Of a DNA stretch of 64,000 nucleotides, positions 17,063 through 26,489 are shown one piece after another. Below the pieces are notes generated by a model. It made no database searches. It saw only the letters and a list, made by a program, of their open reading frames with translations, and had not been told where the DNA came from. A program made the position numbers and the translations under genes. The DNA is from Bizionia paragorgiae (GTDB taxonomy: Bacteria; Bacteroidota; Bacteroidia; Flavobacteriales; Flavobacteriaceae), in contig NZ_FNQK01000018.1 in the NCBI RefSeq assembly GCF_900107625.1, forward strand, positions 1-64,000, given 5' to 3'. How positions within the stretch are numbered: position 1 is the stretch's first letter; the number at the start of each line of letters is the position of its first letter.

Positions 17063-17125
17063 ATTTTTAAAGGTATAAAGCCCTTACTTTAGATTATGGC
17101 GAAAGTATTAAAACTCACCTTTGCC

Positions 17126-17596
17126 CTATTTTAGTAATCCAAAATGTTTTTTAAACACGTCGAAAGACGTTCTATGTCCCATGGGTTCAAAAGTATACAC
17201 AAAATTAGTGTTATTAGCTTTCAAAAACTGAAGGGTCTGTGACGGAATCACAACCTCATCATCTTGCCCCAACACAAGAGTGTGTAAAATACTGGTATTA
17301 TCTACAATTTTAACTTCAGGCTTAAATTCACTTTCCTTTGCTAGCGCGGGGTTAAACAATAAAGTAGGGATCTGATATCTATTACCTAGATGAAACCCTA
17401 AGTAACCTCCCATACTACTCCCTATTATTAAATCGATTGTATTATTTTCAATAAGATCTTCTAAATCTGCAAAAATAGACTGTCCGGGGTCTTTATATTT
17501 TAGAAGCGGATTAAACACCGTATGTTTCTCCTTCAGCCAATCAATTTTAACGGATTGATTACTACTCATCAACCCGTGCAAATAAAGTATATTCAT
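17126..17596 (-). CDS. YqiA/UPF0227-like esterase
   Basis: 156 residues, a compact alpha/beta hydrolase. It begins MNILYLHGLMSS (HG oxyanion segment), has the nucleophile elbow GSSMGG (about 60-65), the acid in LGQDDEVV (about 110-117) and the catalytic His in EPMGHRTSF (about 140-148). It matches the length and motif order of E. coli YqiA, a short-chain esterase. Cytoplasmic. It lies 51 bp upstream of stop-to-start spacing from the flavin-type oxidase gene behind it, on the same strand, so weak operon linkage is possible. Substrate unknown. Confidence 0.75.
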   Translation of the reverse strand: MNILYLHGLMSSNQSVKIDWLKEKHTVFNPLLKYKDPGQSIFADLEDLIENNTIDLIIGSSMGGYLGFHLGNRYQIPTLLFNPALAKESEFKPEVKIVDNTSILHTLVLGQDDEVVIPSQTLQFLKANNTNFVYTFEPMGHRTSFDVFKKHFGLLK

Positions 17597-17647
17597 TCTA
17601 TATTTCAGTTTTAAATTAAAATCTTTTTCTTTTAATGAGCATTAAAA

Positions 17648-18103
17648 CTACTCGGTACGAATACGTCCAGTAATCTCATCAATATGAATTAAGAAGACGA
17701 TAGGATAATCGTCAGTGTCAATTTTACTCGAAAATTCTTCAATAAAATTTACGGTTCTTAATTCGTTATTAATTATTAAATCCTTAACCCCTAAAGAAAA
17801 GGTATGCATTTGCGACTTCGCTTCGCTAGTAGACAGTTCTTGATATTTACCGTGTACTAAAACAGATTTCCAAGCATTTACAGAATCGATATCGGTGACC
17901 AATAAAGAAACCTCACGATTTTCGCGAAGTGCGCGGATTTTATGCCCCATGGCCGAATAGCCTATAATAGCATGTTTTTCCTTATTATAGAAATAGGTAA
18001 TAGGCACTACGAACGGCTTATTTTGAGAGATATACCCCAAATTACCAATATAATTATCTTCTAGAATCCTTAGATTCTCGTTGTCTTTTAATGTTCTTCT
18101 CAT
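17648..18103 (-). CDS. Pyridoxamine 5'-phosphate oxidase-like flavin protein
   Basis: 151 residues, FMN-binding split-barrel fold. The N-terminus (EDNYIGNLGYISQNKPFVVPITYFY) and the following AIIGYSAMGHKIRALRENREVSLLVTDID segment match the PF12900 type of pyridoxamine oxidase-like proteins, and WKSVLVHGKYQEL is the typical next strand. Members bind FMN or haem and often act on stress or nitro compounds rather than on B6 vitamers. Cytoplasmic, ATG start. Probably co-transcribed with the esterase gene 51 bp downstream. Confidence 0.75.
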   Translation of the reverse strand: MRRTLKDNENLRILEDNYIGNLGYISQNKPFVVPITYFYNKEKHAIIGYSAMGHKIRALRENREVSLLVTDIDSVNAWKSVLVHGKYQELSTSEAKSQMHTFSLGVKDLIINNELRTVNFIEEFSSKIDTDDYPIVFLIHIDEITGRIRTE

Positions 18104-18258
18104 AGTTTAATTGCTTACTTAAAACGCCTTATAGAAATGCTAAACTAATAAAACCTATGTTTACAACGACTGATTTTAGTCAGCTTAGCGTATTATTTCC
18201 AACACAGCACCTCTTTATATAGTCTGCCGCTAATAATTCCTTTAAGGCACCTGTGAAT

Positions 18259-18549
18259 TTATTGATAGGCATTTAATTTATTTTTAAGCATACGCACTTC
18301 TTCTTGCAGCCTTTCCACTTGCTGCAATAAATTATAAATAGCATCGATACCCTCCAAATTTATATCAAGATCATAATGCAAACGCATCATTTTCTCCACC
18401 GTATTTATTTGAGTCGTTTTTATAAAATGATCGGTTTCTGTAACGGTGATTTCCACCAATTCGTACTCTTGTAATGCATTAATAAAGGTTACGGGTACTT
18501 GGTAATGCTTACAAAACTGCTGTATAGAGATTAAGTGTGTCGTATCCAT
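18259..18549 (-). CDS. cbpM: CbpM-like chaperone modulator
   Basis: 96 residues, MerR-like modulator of the J-protein CbpA. It opens LISIQQFCKHYQVPVTFINALQEYELVEI (winged-helix type), then an MMRLHYDLDINLEGIDAIYNLLQQVERLQEEVRMLK helix, the normal CbpM plan. CbpM binds the J domain of CbpA and blocks its contact with DnaK. The gene begins 1 bp after the cbpA stop on the same strand, the standard cbpA-cbpM order. Confidence 0.85.
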   Translation of the reverse strand: MDTTHLISIQQFCKHYQVPVTFINALQEYELVEITVTETDHFIKTTQINTVEKMMRLHYDLDINLEGIDAIYNLLQQVERLQEEVRMLKNKLNAYQ

Positions 18550-18550
18550 G

Positions 18551-19450
18551 TTATCGTAATTTTGAGAGTTCGGTAAACAGTGCTTTTTCCTTATCGGTAA
18601 GTTGTGTTGGTGTTTTTACTTGGTAAGTAATAAACAAGTCTCCAAACTGACCGTCTTTTTTATATTTAGGAAAGCCTTTTCCTTTAAGTTTCACTTTAGC
18701 ACCATTTTGGGTTTCTGGCTTTATACTAAGCTTCACCTTACCATTAAAAGTATCTACAGTGAGCTCTCCCCCTAGTAAGGCCGTATATAAATCTAAATCA
18801 ACCGTGGTATACAAGTGGTTACCATCGCGTTTAAAAGCCGTAGTATTTACTATGGAAAAGGTTATTAGCAAATCACCATTAGGCCCACCATTTACACCGG
18901 CTCCACCGTGCCCTTTAATTTTAATGACTTGCCCATTCTCTACGCCTGCAGGAATAGTTATACGAATATTTTTACCGTTAACGGTAAGGGTTCGTTTATG
19001 TGTGGTGTAGGCTTCTTTAATATCAATTTGTAATTCGGCGGTATAATCTTGCCCCTTGAATTTAACTTGTCGGCCTTGAGATTGTGCACGACCACCAAAC
19101 ATCGAACTAAAAAAGTCTGAAAACTCATCGTCGGTAAACTGCTGTCCACCTTGCTGTCCTCGATACTGCTGATTACTGTGCTGCTGTCTTGCTTGTTGTT
19201 TCTGTGCCTGTTCGTAAGCTTCAGCATTTTCCCAATGCTCGCCATAAGCGTCATACTTTTTACGATTTTCGGCATTACTCAATACGGCATTCGCCTCATT
19301 AAGTGCTTTAAATCGCTTTTCAGCTTCTTTGTCATTAGGATTAAGATCGGGATGATATTTCCTCGCAAGTTTCCGGTAGGCTTTTTTTATATCTTTATCA
19401 GAAGCGTCCCTGGACACTTCCAACACTTTATAGTAATCTATATACGCCAT
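18551..19450 (-). CDS. cbpA: CbpA-type J-domain co-chaperone
   Basis: 299 residues. J domain at 4-69 with HPD at 33-35; a Gln/Gly-rich linker (about 75-125, [20 protein letters not shown]); then two DnaJ C-terminal beta domains ([13 protein letters not shown] and [16 protein letters not shown]). The CxxCxGxG zinc finger is absent, so this is a class B/CbpA-type protein that delivers clients to DnaK. Its ATG overlaps the stop of the 70-residue gene as TAATG, so the three genes (70-aa protein, cbpA, cbpM) form one operon. Confidence 0.92.
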   Translation of the reverse strand: MAYIDYYKVLEVSRDASDKDIKKAYRKLARKYHPDLNPNDKEAEKRFKALNEANAVLSNAENRKKYDAYGEHWENAEAYEQAQKQQARQQHSNQQYRGQQGGQQFTDDEFSDFFSSMFGGRAQSQGRQVKFKGQDYTAELQIDIKEAYTTHKRTLTVNGKNIRITIPAGVENGQVIKIKGHGGAGVNGGPNGDLLITFSIVNTTAFKRDGNHLYTTVDLDLYTALLGGELTVDTFNGKVKLSIKPETQNGAKVKLKGKGFPKYKKDGQFGDLFITYQVKTPTQLTDKEKALFTELSKLR

Positions 19451-19662
19451 TAGTGTTTAGACTTGGGTTTTAAATGAGATTTAAGCATGCCTTTTAAACT
19501 CGAAATATATTCCTTCAATATAGTAGCATCCATGTGAGGATCACTTACCGATGGAATAGTTATCGGATCTTCACCAAGATACACATAAAGCTCAGGGTAC
19601 TCCGTTTTAAGACGCATTGTTAATGTGGTGACTTTGTTAAGAAGTTCATGAAGTGTTTTCAT
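19450..19662 (-). CDS. Small protein heading the cbpA operon
   Basis: 70 residues, not recognised. Sequence: an amphipathic N-terminal helix ([26 protein letters not shown]), a [12 protein letters not shown] turn, then a second helix and a basic tail ([10 protein letters not shown]). The layout suggests a two-helix DNA- or protein-binding unit. Its stop shares a base with the cbpA start (TAATG), so translation is coupled. Similar small genes preceding cbpA occur in flavobacteria, to my recollection, without a name. A role in CbpA/DnaK control is inferred only from position. Confidence 0.65.
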   Translation of the reverse strand: MKTLHELLNKVTTLTMRLKTEYPELYVYLGEDPITIPSVSDPHMDATILKEYISSLKGMLKSHLKPKSKH

Positions 19663-19991
19663 AATTTAAAACATTTTACAGTAATATAATTACTCAGTTA
19701 ATTATTAACTTTAAGATACGAAAAAAGAAACTCATATCCCAATAACACTCTAGTCTTTAACGATTTATTAGCTTATAAGAAAAACGCGTATTCATATTTA
19801 TATTGGGCTTTTAATCGCATCCGATCTTAAAAGTACAAATTCAATTAAGAAAGCTGTAGATTAAATTCTAGTTACAACAGCTTATAGGCAAGATTTAAGA
19901 CCTATTTGTATAGACTTACTAAAAAATTTACAGGCCGATTTCAGGCCTACGTTTAAGCATGGTACTTATACCTTTTAATTCTTTAAGCCTC
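19663..19991. other. 329-bp spacer, no gene seen
   Basis: AT-rich gap between the cbpA operon and the membrane hydrolase gene, both minus strand. It contains a short AGGCC/GGCCT dyad near 19931-19948 without a T-run. I see no coding frame and no clear −7 element for the cbpA operon. Confidence 0.3.
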
Positions 19992-20990
19992 TTAATTACC
20001 TTTAATGCGTTGCCACAAATCTTTCATAAGTTTTTTACCTTCTCGTCTCCCTTTTGGAGCTTCAATTAGGTTTACTTTACCATCGTTAGTCACATTAATC
20101 AAATAACTAAACACAAAGTTTTTAGCATCGGGCTGTATACTTAATAATCCGAATCGCAAATCGTTAAAATACAACTGACCCTCTTTTTTTGAAATGGTAT
20201 ACCAGCCTTTAGAAATGGTAATCATACGTTGTATTTTCTCTGAATGCTTTAATTCGCCAAGGGCATCGTGATTTTTAGAATAGGACACAAAAGTGATGGG
20301 TTGCGAATCAAAAAACGAATAATATCCTATCAGGTATGCGTTTTCCGTTTCGACATTAGCACACCACAATATGGTATTTAAAGCGGAAGGTTTGGTTTCT
20401 AGTTCTCTATAGGCAATCCCCTGTTCTTTTAGAGCCTTTTCAAACTGAGTATACGCCATGCCTTTAAAAACCAAAGTTAATCCTAAGTAGGTTGTGCTCA
20501 ATATTAACCCTAAACGATTATAAAATCGGCGTTTCTTAGAGCTTCTATGCTGCAGCATAGCCAAAATAACACACATTAAGAAAGGCAGGGTGTACAAGGG
20601 GTCGATTACAAAAATTGTTTTAAAGGCCAAGCGTAAATCGAAAGGCCAAAATAACTGTGTTCCCCAAGTGGTATGAGCATCTAAAATAGGATGTGTTATA
20701 AAAGCCCAGAAAAACAACCACGACCAATCTTTAATACTTTTATGGCTGTCGTATCGCGTTACTAACCACGCAAAAAAGGGCGCAAAAACTACCGAAAAGA
20801 AAATAGAATGAGTAAACCCCCGATGAATTTCAAGTGCGCTTACCGTATCGGTAACATGAGATGCCAAAACATCAAAATCTGGAATCGTACCCGCAATCGC
20901 TCCATATAACATAGCACGATTACCAATTTTACGTCCCAAAACAGCTTCCCCTACCGCTGCCCCTAGTACAATTTGTGTTAATGAATCCAT
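19992..20990 (-). CDS. YdjM/DUF457-type membrane-bound metal-dependent hydrolase
   Basis: 332 residues from the ATG at 20990 (MDSLTQIVLGAAVGEAVLG); the frame reaches a GTG 24 codons earlier, but the extra residues are unlike the family. Conserved elements: GAIAGTIPDFD, IHRGFTHSIFF (His-x3-His-Ser) and FITHPILDAHTTWGTQLFWPF, the metal-ligand motifs of the LexA-regulated YdjM/DUF457 family, with about five membrane segments in the first 190 residues and a soluble C-terminal part. Substrate unknown; such proteins are thought to act on membrane phospholipid or envelope material. Confidence 0.85.
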   Translation of the reverse strand: MDSLTQIVLGAAVGEAVLGRKIGNRAMLYGAIAGTIPDFDVLASHVTDTVSALEIHRGFTHSIFFSVVFAPFFAWLVTRYDSHKSIKDWSWLFFWAFITHPILDAHTTWGTQLFWPFDLRLAFKTIFVIDPLYTLPFLMCVILAMLQHRSSKKRRFYNRLGLILSTTYLGLTLVFKGMAYTQFEKALKEQGIAYRELETKPSALNTILWCANVETENAYLIGYYSFFDSQPITFVSYSKNHDALGELKHSEKIQRMITISKGWYTISKKEGQLYFNDLRFGLLSIQPDAKNFVFSYLINVTNDGKVNLIEAPKGRREGKKLMKDLWQRIKGN

Positions 20991-21218
20991 GGTTTTGTAA
21001 ACGATTTTTGAATTGGCAAAGCTAAGCAATCTAAATAGTTTATGCCTATTTTTTAAGTGCACACATTTTAATCGTTACCTCCTTAACACAGCATTAAAAA
21101 CGAAAGACACTCTATTTTTAATTAAAGAAACGCTGAATTAAAACGATTACACGCCACTAAAATCAAGTTCTAATTCTGATAAAAATTGTAGTATTGTATT
21201 CCCTAAAAACACACTATT

Positions 21219-22256
21219 ATGAAGTCCTTTATTCTTCTCTCTGCTTTCACTCTTATAGGTTCTTGTGCGACTACGAAATACAGCACCAAAATCGACAACT
21301 TAAAAAACAGTATTCAGGTGAATGATAGTACAGCCATAGCCACATACGCTAATACCATCTCTGTTGAAGAGTTAAAACACAATTTACACACCTTTGCCTC
21401 CAAAGCGTTTGAGGGCAGAAAAGTAGGAGAACCTGGACAGCTTAAAGCCTCTGCTTTTTTAAAAGAATTTTACAAGACACAGCATATTTTACCAGCTGTT
21501 GGAGACTCTACCTACTATCAAACTGTACCGCAATCCTTTTTACCACAAGGCGTTAACAGCTCGGCAAATGTAGTCGCTTATATAAAGGGCTCGAAAGTTC
21601 CTGAAGAACTCATTATCATTTCTGGCCATTTAGATCATATGGGGGTTGAAAACGACTCCATACACTTTGGAGCCGACGATAATGGCTCTGGAACCGTTGC
21701 CATGCTTGCTATCGCCAAGGCTTTTAAACAGGCACAGTCAGCAGGATACCCCCCTAAAAGAAGTCTTGTTTTTCTTCATTTAACAGCCGAAGAAATTGGT
21801 TTATACGGCTCGCGCTATTACGTTAGCAATCCCATATTTAGTCTAGAAAATACAATGGCTAACTTAAATATAGATATGATTGGTCGCATAGATGAAAAAC
21901 ACAAGAACAATCCTAATTATATATACCTGATTGGTGCTGACAGACTAAGTAAGCATTTGCATTTTACATCAGAAAAAATAAATGCAATGTTTACAAACCT
22001 AGAACTCGATTATACGTTTAATGATGAAGAGGATACCAACCAATATTACTACCGCTCTGATCATTATAATTTTGCAAAACACAATATTCCAGTTATTTTC
22101 TACTTTAATGGAGAACACAACGACTACCACAAGCCTACCGATACCCCAGACAAAATAGATTATAGACTTTTACAAAAGCGAGCACAACTTATTTTTGCTA
22201 CAGCATGGCAATTGGCAAACCAAGAATACCATTTAGTACACAATAAAGATATGTAG
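21219..22256 (+). CDS. M28-family zinc peptidase, lipoprotein
   Basis: 345 residues. A short signal ends IGSC (lipobox). The metallopeptidase core has all expected ligands: HLDHMG, GADDNGSGT, the general base/ligand pair in TAEEIGLYGS, the Asp of NLNIDMIGRID, and the final His in FNGEHNDYHKPTDT. The N-terminal EGRKVGEPGQLKA segment is typical of the family. It lacks the PA domain that its downstream paralog carries. Likely a periplasmic or surface aminopeptidase feeding peptide uptake. 90 bp separate it from the paralog. Confidence 0.9.
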   Translation: MKSFILLSAFTLIGSCATTKYSTKIDNLKNSIQVNDSTAIATYANTISVEELKHNLHTFASKAFEGRKVGEPGQLKASAFLKEFYKTQHILPAVGDSTYYQTVPQSFLPQGVNSSANVVAYIKGSKVPEELIIISGHLDHMGVENDSIHFGADDNGSGTVAMLAIAKAFKQAQSAGYPPKRSLVFLHLTAEEIGLYGSRYYVSNPIFSLENTMANLNIDMIGRIDEKHKNNPNYIYLIGADRLSKHLHFTSEKINAMFTNLELDYTFNDEEDTNQYYYRSDHYNFAKHNIPVIFYFNGEHNDYHKPTDTPDKIDYRLLQKRAQLIFATAWQLANQEYHLVHNKDM

Positions 22257-22346
22257 AACTGTTAAAGATTGTTAATGAATTACTAAAAACCCCATTATTT
22301 CATGTATTTTTAGCAATTAATCAAACATATTATAGACATACTTTTT

Positions 22347-23900
22347 ATGAAAAAAGCACTTTATCTAGTTGCCTTATCGCTTCTTTTTTCTTCTTGCGGT
22401 AGTACAACTCAGACTACAACGACAACAACTAAAAAAGCTGCCGACCCGTCGGTTTACGCCAACACGATCACTCAAGCAGAGTTAAAAACAATGCTTTACA
22501 CCTACGCTTCCGATGAATTTGAAGGGCGTGATACTGGTGCTCCTGGTCAGAAAATGGCAGTAAATTATATTAAAGAACACTATATTAAAGATGGTGTACC
22601 TGCTGCAAAAAAAGATGGCGATTACTTTCAGAATGTTCCTTTACAAGTTCTAGGTAAGCCTGATGTTACCCTAAGTGTAAATGGTAAAGCTTTTACTTAC
22701 GTTGACGATTTAGTATCGGTAGGTGCTGGTAATACACAAACAATTACGGCTAACGAAATTGTTTATGCGGGTTACGGATTTGAAACAGATACGTTTTCAA
22801 GTTATGATGGATTAGATGTAGAAAACAAAGTGGTTGTTATTAAATCTGGAGAGCCTAAAAATGCTGATGGGACTTACCTTTTAACAGGAACAACTGAAGC
22901 TTCAGAATGGTCTGAATTCAGAACACAATTCGCTAAAAAAAGAGATATTGCTAAAGAAAAGGGCGCTAAAGCTGTACTCTTCTATTACCCTGAAGTGTAC
23001 AAAATGGCTGCTTTTAGATTTGGAAACCCTAGCGGACGTATGACTTTAGATGTGAAAAGTGATGACATGTATTATTTTTTAATCAATACCGACTTAGCAA
23101 AAAGCCTAGTTAGTGATATTGAAACGAATAATACAGCAAAGGTTGTTAAAACAAATATGACCTTAGATTTCACTAACAATTCAGAAAAAATCGTTTCAGA
23201 AAATGTTGCTGCTGTAATTAAAGGAAGTGAAAAGCCAGAGGAGTATATCGTAATTTCTGCACACTTAGATCATGAAGGTGTTAAAGATGGGGAAATTTAT
23301 AACGGTGCTGATGATGACGGTTCTGGAACTGTAGCAGTATTAGAAATTGCTCAAGCTTTTGCAAAAGCTAAAGCGGCGGGACATGGACCAAAACGTTCTA
23401 TTGTATTTTTAAATGTTACCGCTGAAGAAAAAGGTCTTTTAGGCTCTAGCTATTATACAGACCACGACCCTATTTTCCCATTAGCAAACACAGTAGCAAA
23501 CTTAAATATAGATATGATTGGTCGTATCGATCCAAAGCGCGAAAAGAAAAACAGAGACTACATATACCTTATTGGTAGCGATAAGTTAAGTACTGAACTA
23601 CATGAAATTTCTGAAATGATGAATTCAAAATACATGAACATCGATTTAGATTACACATTCAATGCTGAAAACGATCCAAATCGTTTTTACTACCGTTCTG
23701 ACCACTACAACTTTGCAAAAAACAATGTGCCTTGTATTTTTTATTTTAATGGTACACACGACGACTACCACAAACCTACAGATACCCCAGATAAAATTGA
23801 GTACGACTTATTAGAAAACCGTGCCCGTCTTATATTTTATACGGCATGGGAATTAGCTAATCGCGATGCTCGAATTATAGTAGACAAAGCAACAGAATAA
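22347..23900 (+). CDS. M28-family zinc peptidase with PA domain, lipoprotein
   Basis: 517 residues. The lipobox is LFSSC near residue 17, followed by a Thr/Lys linker. A protease-associated domain is inserted at about 115-255 (VVIKSGEPKNADGTY, AKEKGAKAVLFYYP). The catalytic domain repeats the motifs of the preceding gene: HLDHEG, GADDDGSGT, TAEEKGLLGS, NLNIDMIGRID and FNGTHDDYHKPTDT. The high identity in these blocks shows a tandem duplication. Periplasmic or surface aminopeptidase. A terminator follows. Confidence 0.92.
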   Translation: MKKALYLVALSLLFSSCGSTTQTTTTTTKKAADPSVYANTITQAELKTMLYTYASDEFEGRDTGAPGQKMAVNYIKEHYIKDGVPAAKKDGDYFQNVPLQVLGKPDVTLSVNGKAFTYVDDLVSVGAGNTQTITANEIVYAGYGFETDTFSSYDGLDVENKVVVIKSGEPKNADGTYLLTGTTEASEWSEFRTQFAKKRDIAKEKGAKAVLFYYPEVYKMAAFRFGNPSGRMTLDVKSDDMYYFLINTDLAKSLVSDIETNNTAKVVKTNMTLDFTNNSEKIVSENVAAVIKGSEKPEEYIVISAHLDHEGVKDGEIYNGADDDGSGTVAVLEIAQAFAKAKAAGHGPKRSIVFLNVTAEEKGLLGSSYYTDHDPIFPLANTVANLNIDMIGRIDPKREKKNRDYIYLIGSDKLSTELHEISEMMNSKYMNIDLDYTFNAENDPNRFYYRSDHYNFAKNNVPCIFYFNGTHDDYHKPTDTPDKIEYDLLENRARLIFYTAWELANRDARIIVDKATE

Positions 23901-23927
23901 GTAGATAAGTTTATTTATACCGTTCTT

Positions 23928-23969
23928 AAGGCTTCATAGTAACCACCGTTATTATGAAGCCTTTTTATT
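23928..23969 (+). terminator. Intrinsic terminator after the M28 pair
   Basis: AAGGCTTCATA and TATGAAGCCTT form an 11-bp stem around a 14-nt loop, followed by a T-run. Confidence 0.8.
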
Positions 23970-24061
23970 TTATAGTTATATACCTACCCTGAGTTATACC
24001 TACTTAAAAATAAAAAGATCACCCACTACTTAGCACCGAATCACGCTTAAAATAAAATGTA

Positions 24062-24081
24062 AATACTTAAGGCTAAGTATT
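24062..24081. promoter_or_regulatory. Inverted repeat upstream of the hybrid kinase
   Basis: AATACTTA-AGGC-TAAGTATT, perfect 8-bp arms, 90 bp upstream of the sensor kinase ATG. It is preceded by AAATGT and followed by AT-rich DNA with no T-run, so an operator is more likely than a terminator. The binding protein is unknown. Confidence 0.4.
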
Positions 24082-24171
24082 AATAAAAAAATAAAATGAT
24101 TACCTTCGTTTTATATTAGTTTACCCTAAGTCCTTATACAGTGCTAATATTGATAACAATTATACTAAAAA

Positions 24172-26226
24172 ATGGTATCTATTATTAAGAAGAAAGAGTT
24201 TTTTATAGCTCTTTTTGCCTTTATACTACTCAACCTATTTGTCCTTTTTATATGGGATAGATATAAGAACGACCAAAAATTAGAACTTGTTAATGACATC
24301 GAATTCTCTGGAGAACACCTCAGTGAAGATATTAGCCATGCTATACAAAAAGACATTCGGATTTTAGAAAATTTAAAAAACAGGTTAGAAATAACTAATG
24401 GTAGTTATTTTAATTATTGGGAACATGATGCACAGACCATTATAGGACAAAACCCGTCTTTTAAGTTTATTCAATGGATTGACAGTTCCATGATTATAAA
24501 AAAGACGACGCCATTACAGGGGAATGAAGCAAGCATAAACCTAGATATTTCTAAAATTGATTACCGTAGAAATGAGTGGATGAAACACACCATCGATAAA
24601 TCTACCAATATAACACCGTGGGCTGAACTTACTCAAGGAGGGTATGCGTTTTTAGTAGACATTCCTGTGTATTTTAAAGGCTCATTACAAGGTACTATTA
24701 CCGCGGGTATGGATTTTAAAAACAACCTAGATAAGTTTTCGAAAAACGTAGAAAATTATGCTATTGAAGTAAAAGATGACAAAGGCTCTTCCTTTTACAC
24801 ACATGATTTAGACAAAATAGATACGACACACTCTGATGTTACTTTTTTAAAAACGTTTACAATTGATCAATTAGACCATCAGCGATGGACGTTAATAATG
24901 AAGCCAAAACTATCAACTGTTTTAAAGAGTAACACTATTTCCATTTCGATCATGCTTATTTTCGGGTTGGTATTAACCTCTTCACTTAGTCTTATCATCT
25001 ATTTTTACTTTAGATCTCGTAAAGAAAACTCGCGTGCAATAAAAGCGTACAAACGATTAAAAAAATCTAACAAAAAAATAATCAAAGAACGAAAGAAAGC
25101 AGAAAAAGCTTCGGAAGCTAAAACAGAGTTTTTATCTAATATGAGTCATGAAATAAGGACGCCATTAAATGCTATACTAGGATTTATAGAAATCTTAAAA
25201 TATTCCAAGGATACGGAAACAAATAAGACCTATCTAAAGCTAATGGATAAATCCTCTAAAAACTTACTATCGTTGGTTGATAATGTCTTGGAATTCGATA
25301 AAATTGAATCTGGAGAAACACATCTTATAAATCTCATTTTTAAACCTTCGCAAGAAATTGCCTCGATTGTAAGTCAGTACGAAACAAAATTTAAACAACA
25401 GAACTTATATTTAAATTTAGAATGTATTGGTTCGAGCAATGCTACCGTAGTAGGAGATGAAGGAAAATACAATCAGATCCTTATAAACCTCATTAAAAAC
25501 GCACTGAAATTTACAAATACCGGTGGCGTAACTATTAGATATGAAGAGCAAATAATAGAGCATAAACTCAACGTTAAAATCAGTATTAAAGATACGGGTA
25601 TTGGTATACCAAAAGATAATTTGTCAAGTATTTTTGAACGCTTTACACAGCTGGATGTTGGGATAAAGAAAAAGCATAAAGGAAGCGGTTTGGGACTCTC
25701 TATAAGTAGAAATTTGATTAAACTTATGGGTGGTACTATTACTGTAGACAGTGATATTCAAAGGGGTACCGAATTTGTTATCTCTTTACCTTTTACGATC
25801 TCTAAACAACTAACTGAGGATGAAAAAACTACCGACTCCAAAGCCATTCATTTTAAAGATTTTAAGGTTTTAATCGTAGATGATAATAAAACTAATCTTT
25901 TAGTATTATCTAAACTTCTAGAACATCTGGGCATTCAATCCGAAAAGGCTATTAATGGAGCTGAAGCTATTAATAAGGTAAAAGAAAATCAGTATCAATT
26001 AATTTTAATGGACATTCATATGCCCATAATGGATGGATTTGAAGCAACTCAAATTATTAGAGAAACCAATAAGGACATTTTAATTTTTGGTTTATCGGCA
26101 GATGTTACTAGACAAGCCATTACGCATTCTATAGAAAAAGGTATGGCAGAGTATTTAACAAAACCTTTATCTAAAGAAAAACTATCTCAGGTCTTACTGA
26201 AGTATTTTTCTAATAAGCTCGATTAA
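24172..26226 (+). CDS. Hybrid sensor histidine kinase/response regulator
   Basis: 684 residues. One membrane segment near 9-25, a periplasmic sensor domain (about 26-255, with a CHASE/double-Cache-like DIPVYFKGSLQGTITAGMDF), a second membrane segment (about 262-285), a short coiled coil, HisKA with the phospho-acceptor in SNMSHEIRTPLNA (His326), HATPase boxes (ILINLIKNALKFT, IKDTGIGIP, GSGLGLSIS), and a C-terminal receiver (VLIVDDN, LILMDIHMPIMDG with phospho-acceptor near Asp614, then LTKPLSK). No HPt domain and no adjacent output regulator, so it is an orphan whose phosphoryl group goes to an unlinked partner. Confidence 0.92.
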   Translation: MVSIIKKKEFFIALFAFILLNLFVLFIWDRYKNDQKLELVNDIEFSGEHLSEDISHAIQKDIRILENLKNRLEITNGSYFNYWEHDAQTIIGQNPSFKFIQWIDSSMIIKKTTPLQGNEASINLDISKIDYRRNEWMKHTIDKSTNITPWAELTQGGYAFLVDIPVYFKGSLQGTITAGMDFKNNLDKFSKNVENYAIEVKDDKGSSFYTHDLDKIDTTHSDVTFLKTFTIDQLDHQRWTLIMKPKLSTVLKSNTISISIMLIFGLVLTSSLSLIIYFYFRSRKENSRAIKAYKRLKKSNKKIIKERKKAEKASEAKTEFLSNMSHEIRTPLNAILGFIEILKYSKDTETNKTYLKLMDKSSKNLLSLVDNVLEFDKIESGETHLINLIFKPSQEIASIVSQYETKFKQQNLYLNLECIGSSNATVVGDEGKYNQILINLIKNALKFTNTGGVTIRYEEQIIEHKLNVKISIKDTGIGIPKDNLSSIFERFTQLDVGIKKKHKGSGLGLSISRNLIKLMGGTITVDSDIQRGTEFVISLPFTISKQLTEDEKTTDSKAIHFKDFKVLIVDDNKTNLLVLSKLLEHLGIQSEKAINGAEAINKVKENQYQLILMDIHMPIMDGFEATQIIRETNKDILIFGLSADVTRQAITHSIEKGMAEYLTKPLSKEKLSQVLLKYFSNKLD

Positions 26227-26376
26227 CACACGCATCAATAATGTTCGTTAGGTGCGCCTCCTTTATAATAATTTACAGCTAAGAATATAAGTAGAACCTA
26301 ACAGCCTACAAAACGGCACTATTCTAGACGATTTAAGCCTCTGTTAAACTACAAAAACCCAAAATAGCACATACAA

Positions 26377-26411
26377 AAAAAGCTTCTCTTAAAAAGAGAA
26401 GCTTTTGCTTT
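26377..26411 (-). terminator. Terminator of tRNA-His
   Basis: AAAAGCTTCTCTT / AAGAGAAGCTTTT stem with a short A loop; on the minus strand it is followed by T7. It lies 3 bp from the tRNA 3' end and may also stop plus-strand transcripts from the kinase gene. Confidence 0.8.
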
Positions 26412-26413
26412 TT

Positions 26414-26489
26414 GGGTGAAAGACGGGATTCGAACCCGCGACCCTCGGTACCACAAACCGATGCTCTAACCAGCTGAGCTACAATCACC
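26414..26489 (-). tRNA. tRNA-His (GTG anticodon)
   Basis: Minus-strand cloverleaf: D arm GCTC-AGCTGGTTA-GAGC, anticodon arm TCGGT-TTGTGGT-ACCGA with GUG in the loop, T arm GCGGG-TTCGAAT-CCCGT. A 5' G that would be G−1 pairs with C73, the tRNA-His identity pair. CCA is not encoded. In the acceptor stem, positions 5-68 and 6-67 are U·U rather than paired (GGTGATTG against CTTTCACC). Confidence 0.92.

Noticed and set aside
18150-18200. GACTGATTTTAGTC dyad before the cbpM end
   Set aside because: Very short stem, no T-run and no clear relation to a start.
18958-19275. Open frame inside the cbpA gene in another frame
   Set aside because: It is an out-of-frame shadow of the Gln-rich linker of CbpA; CbpA itself is complete.
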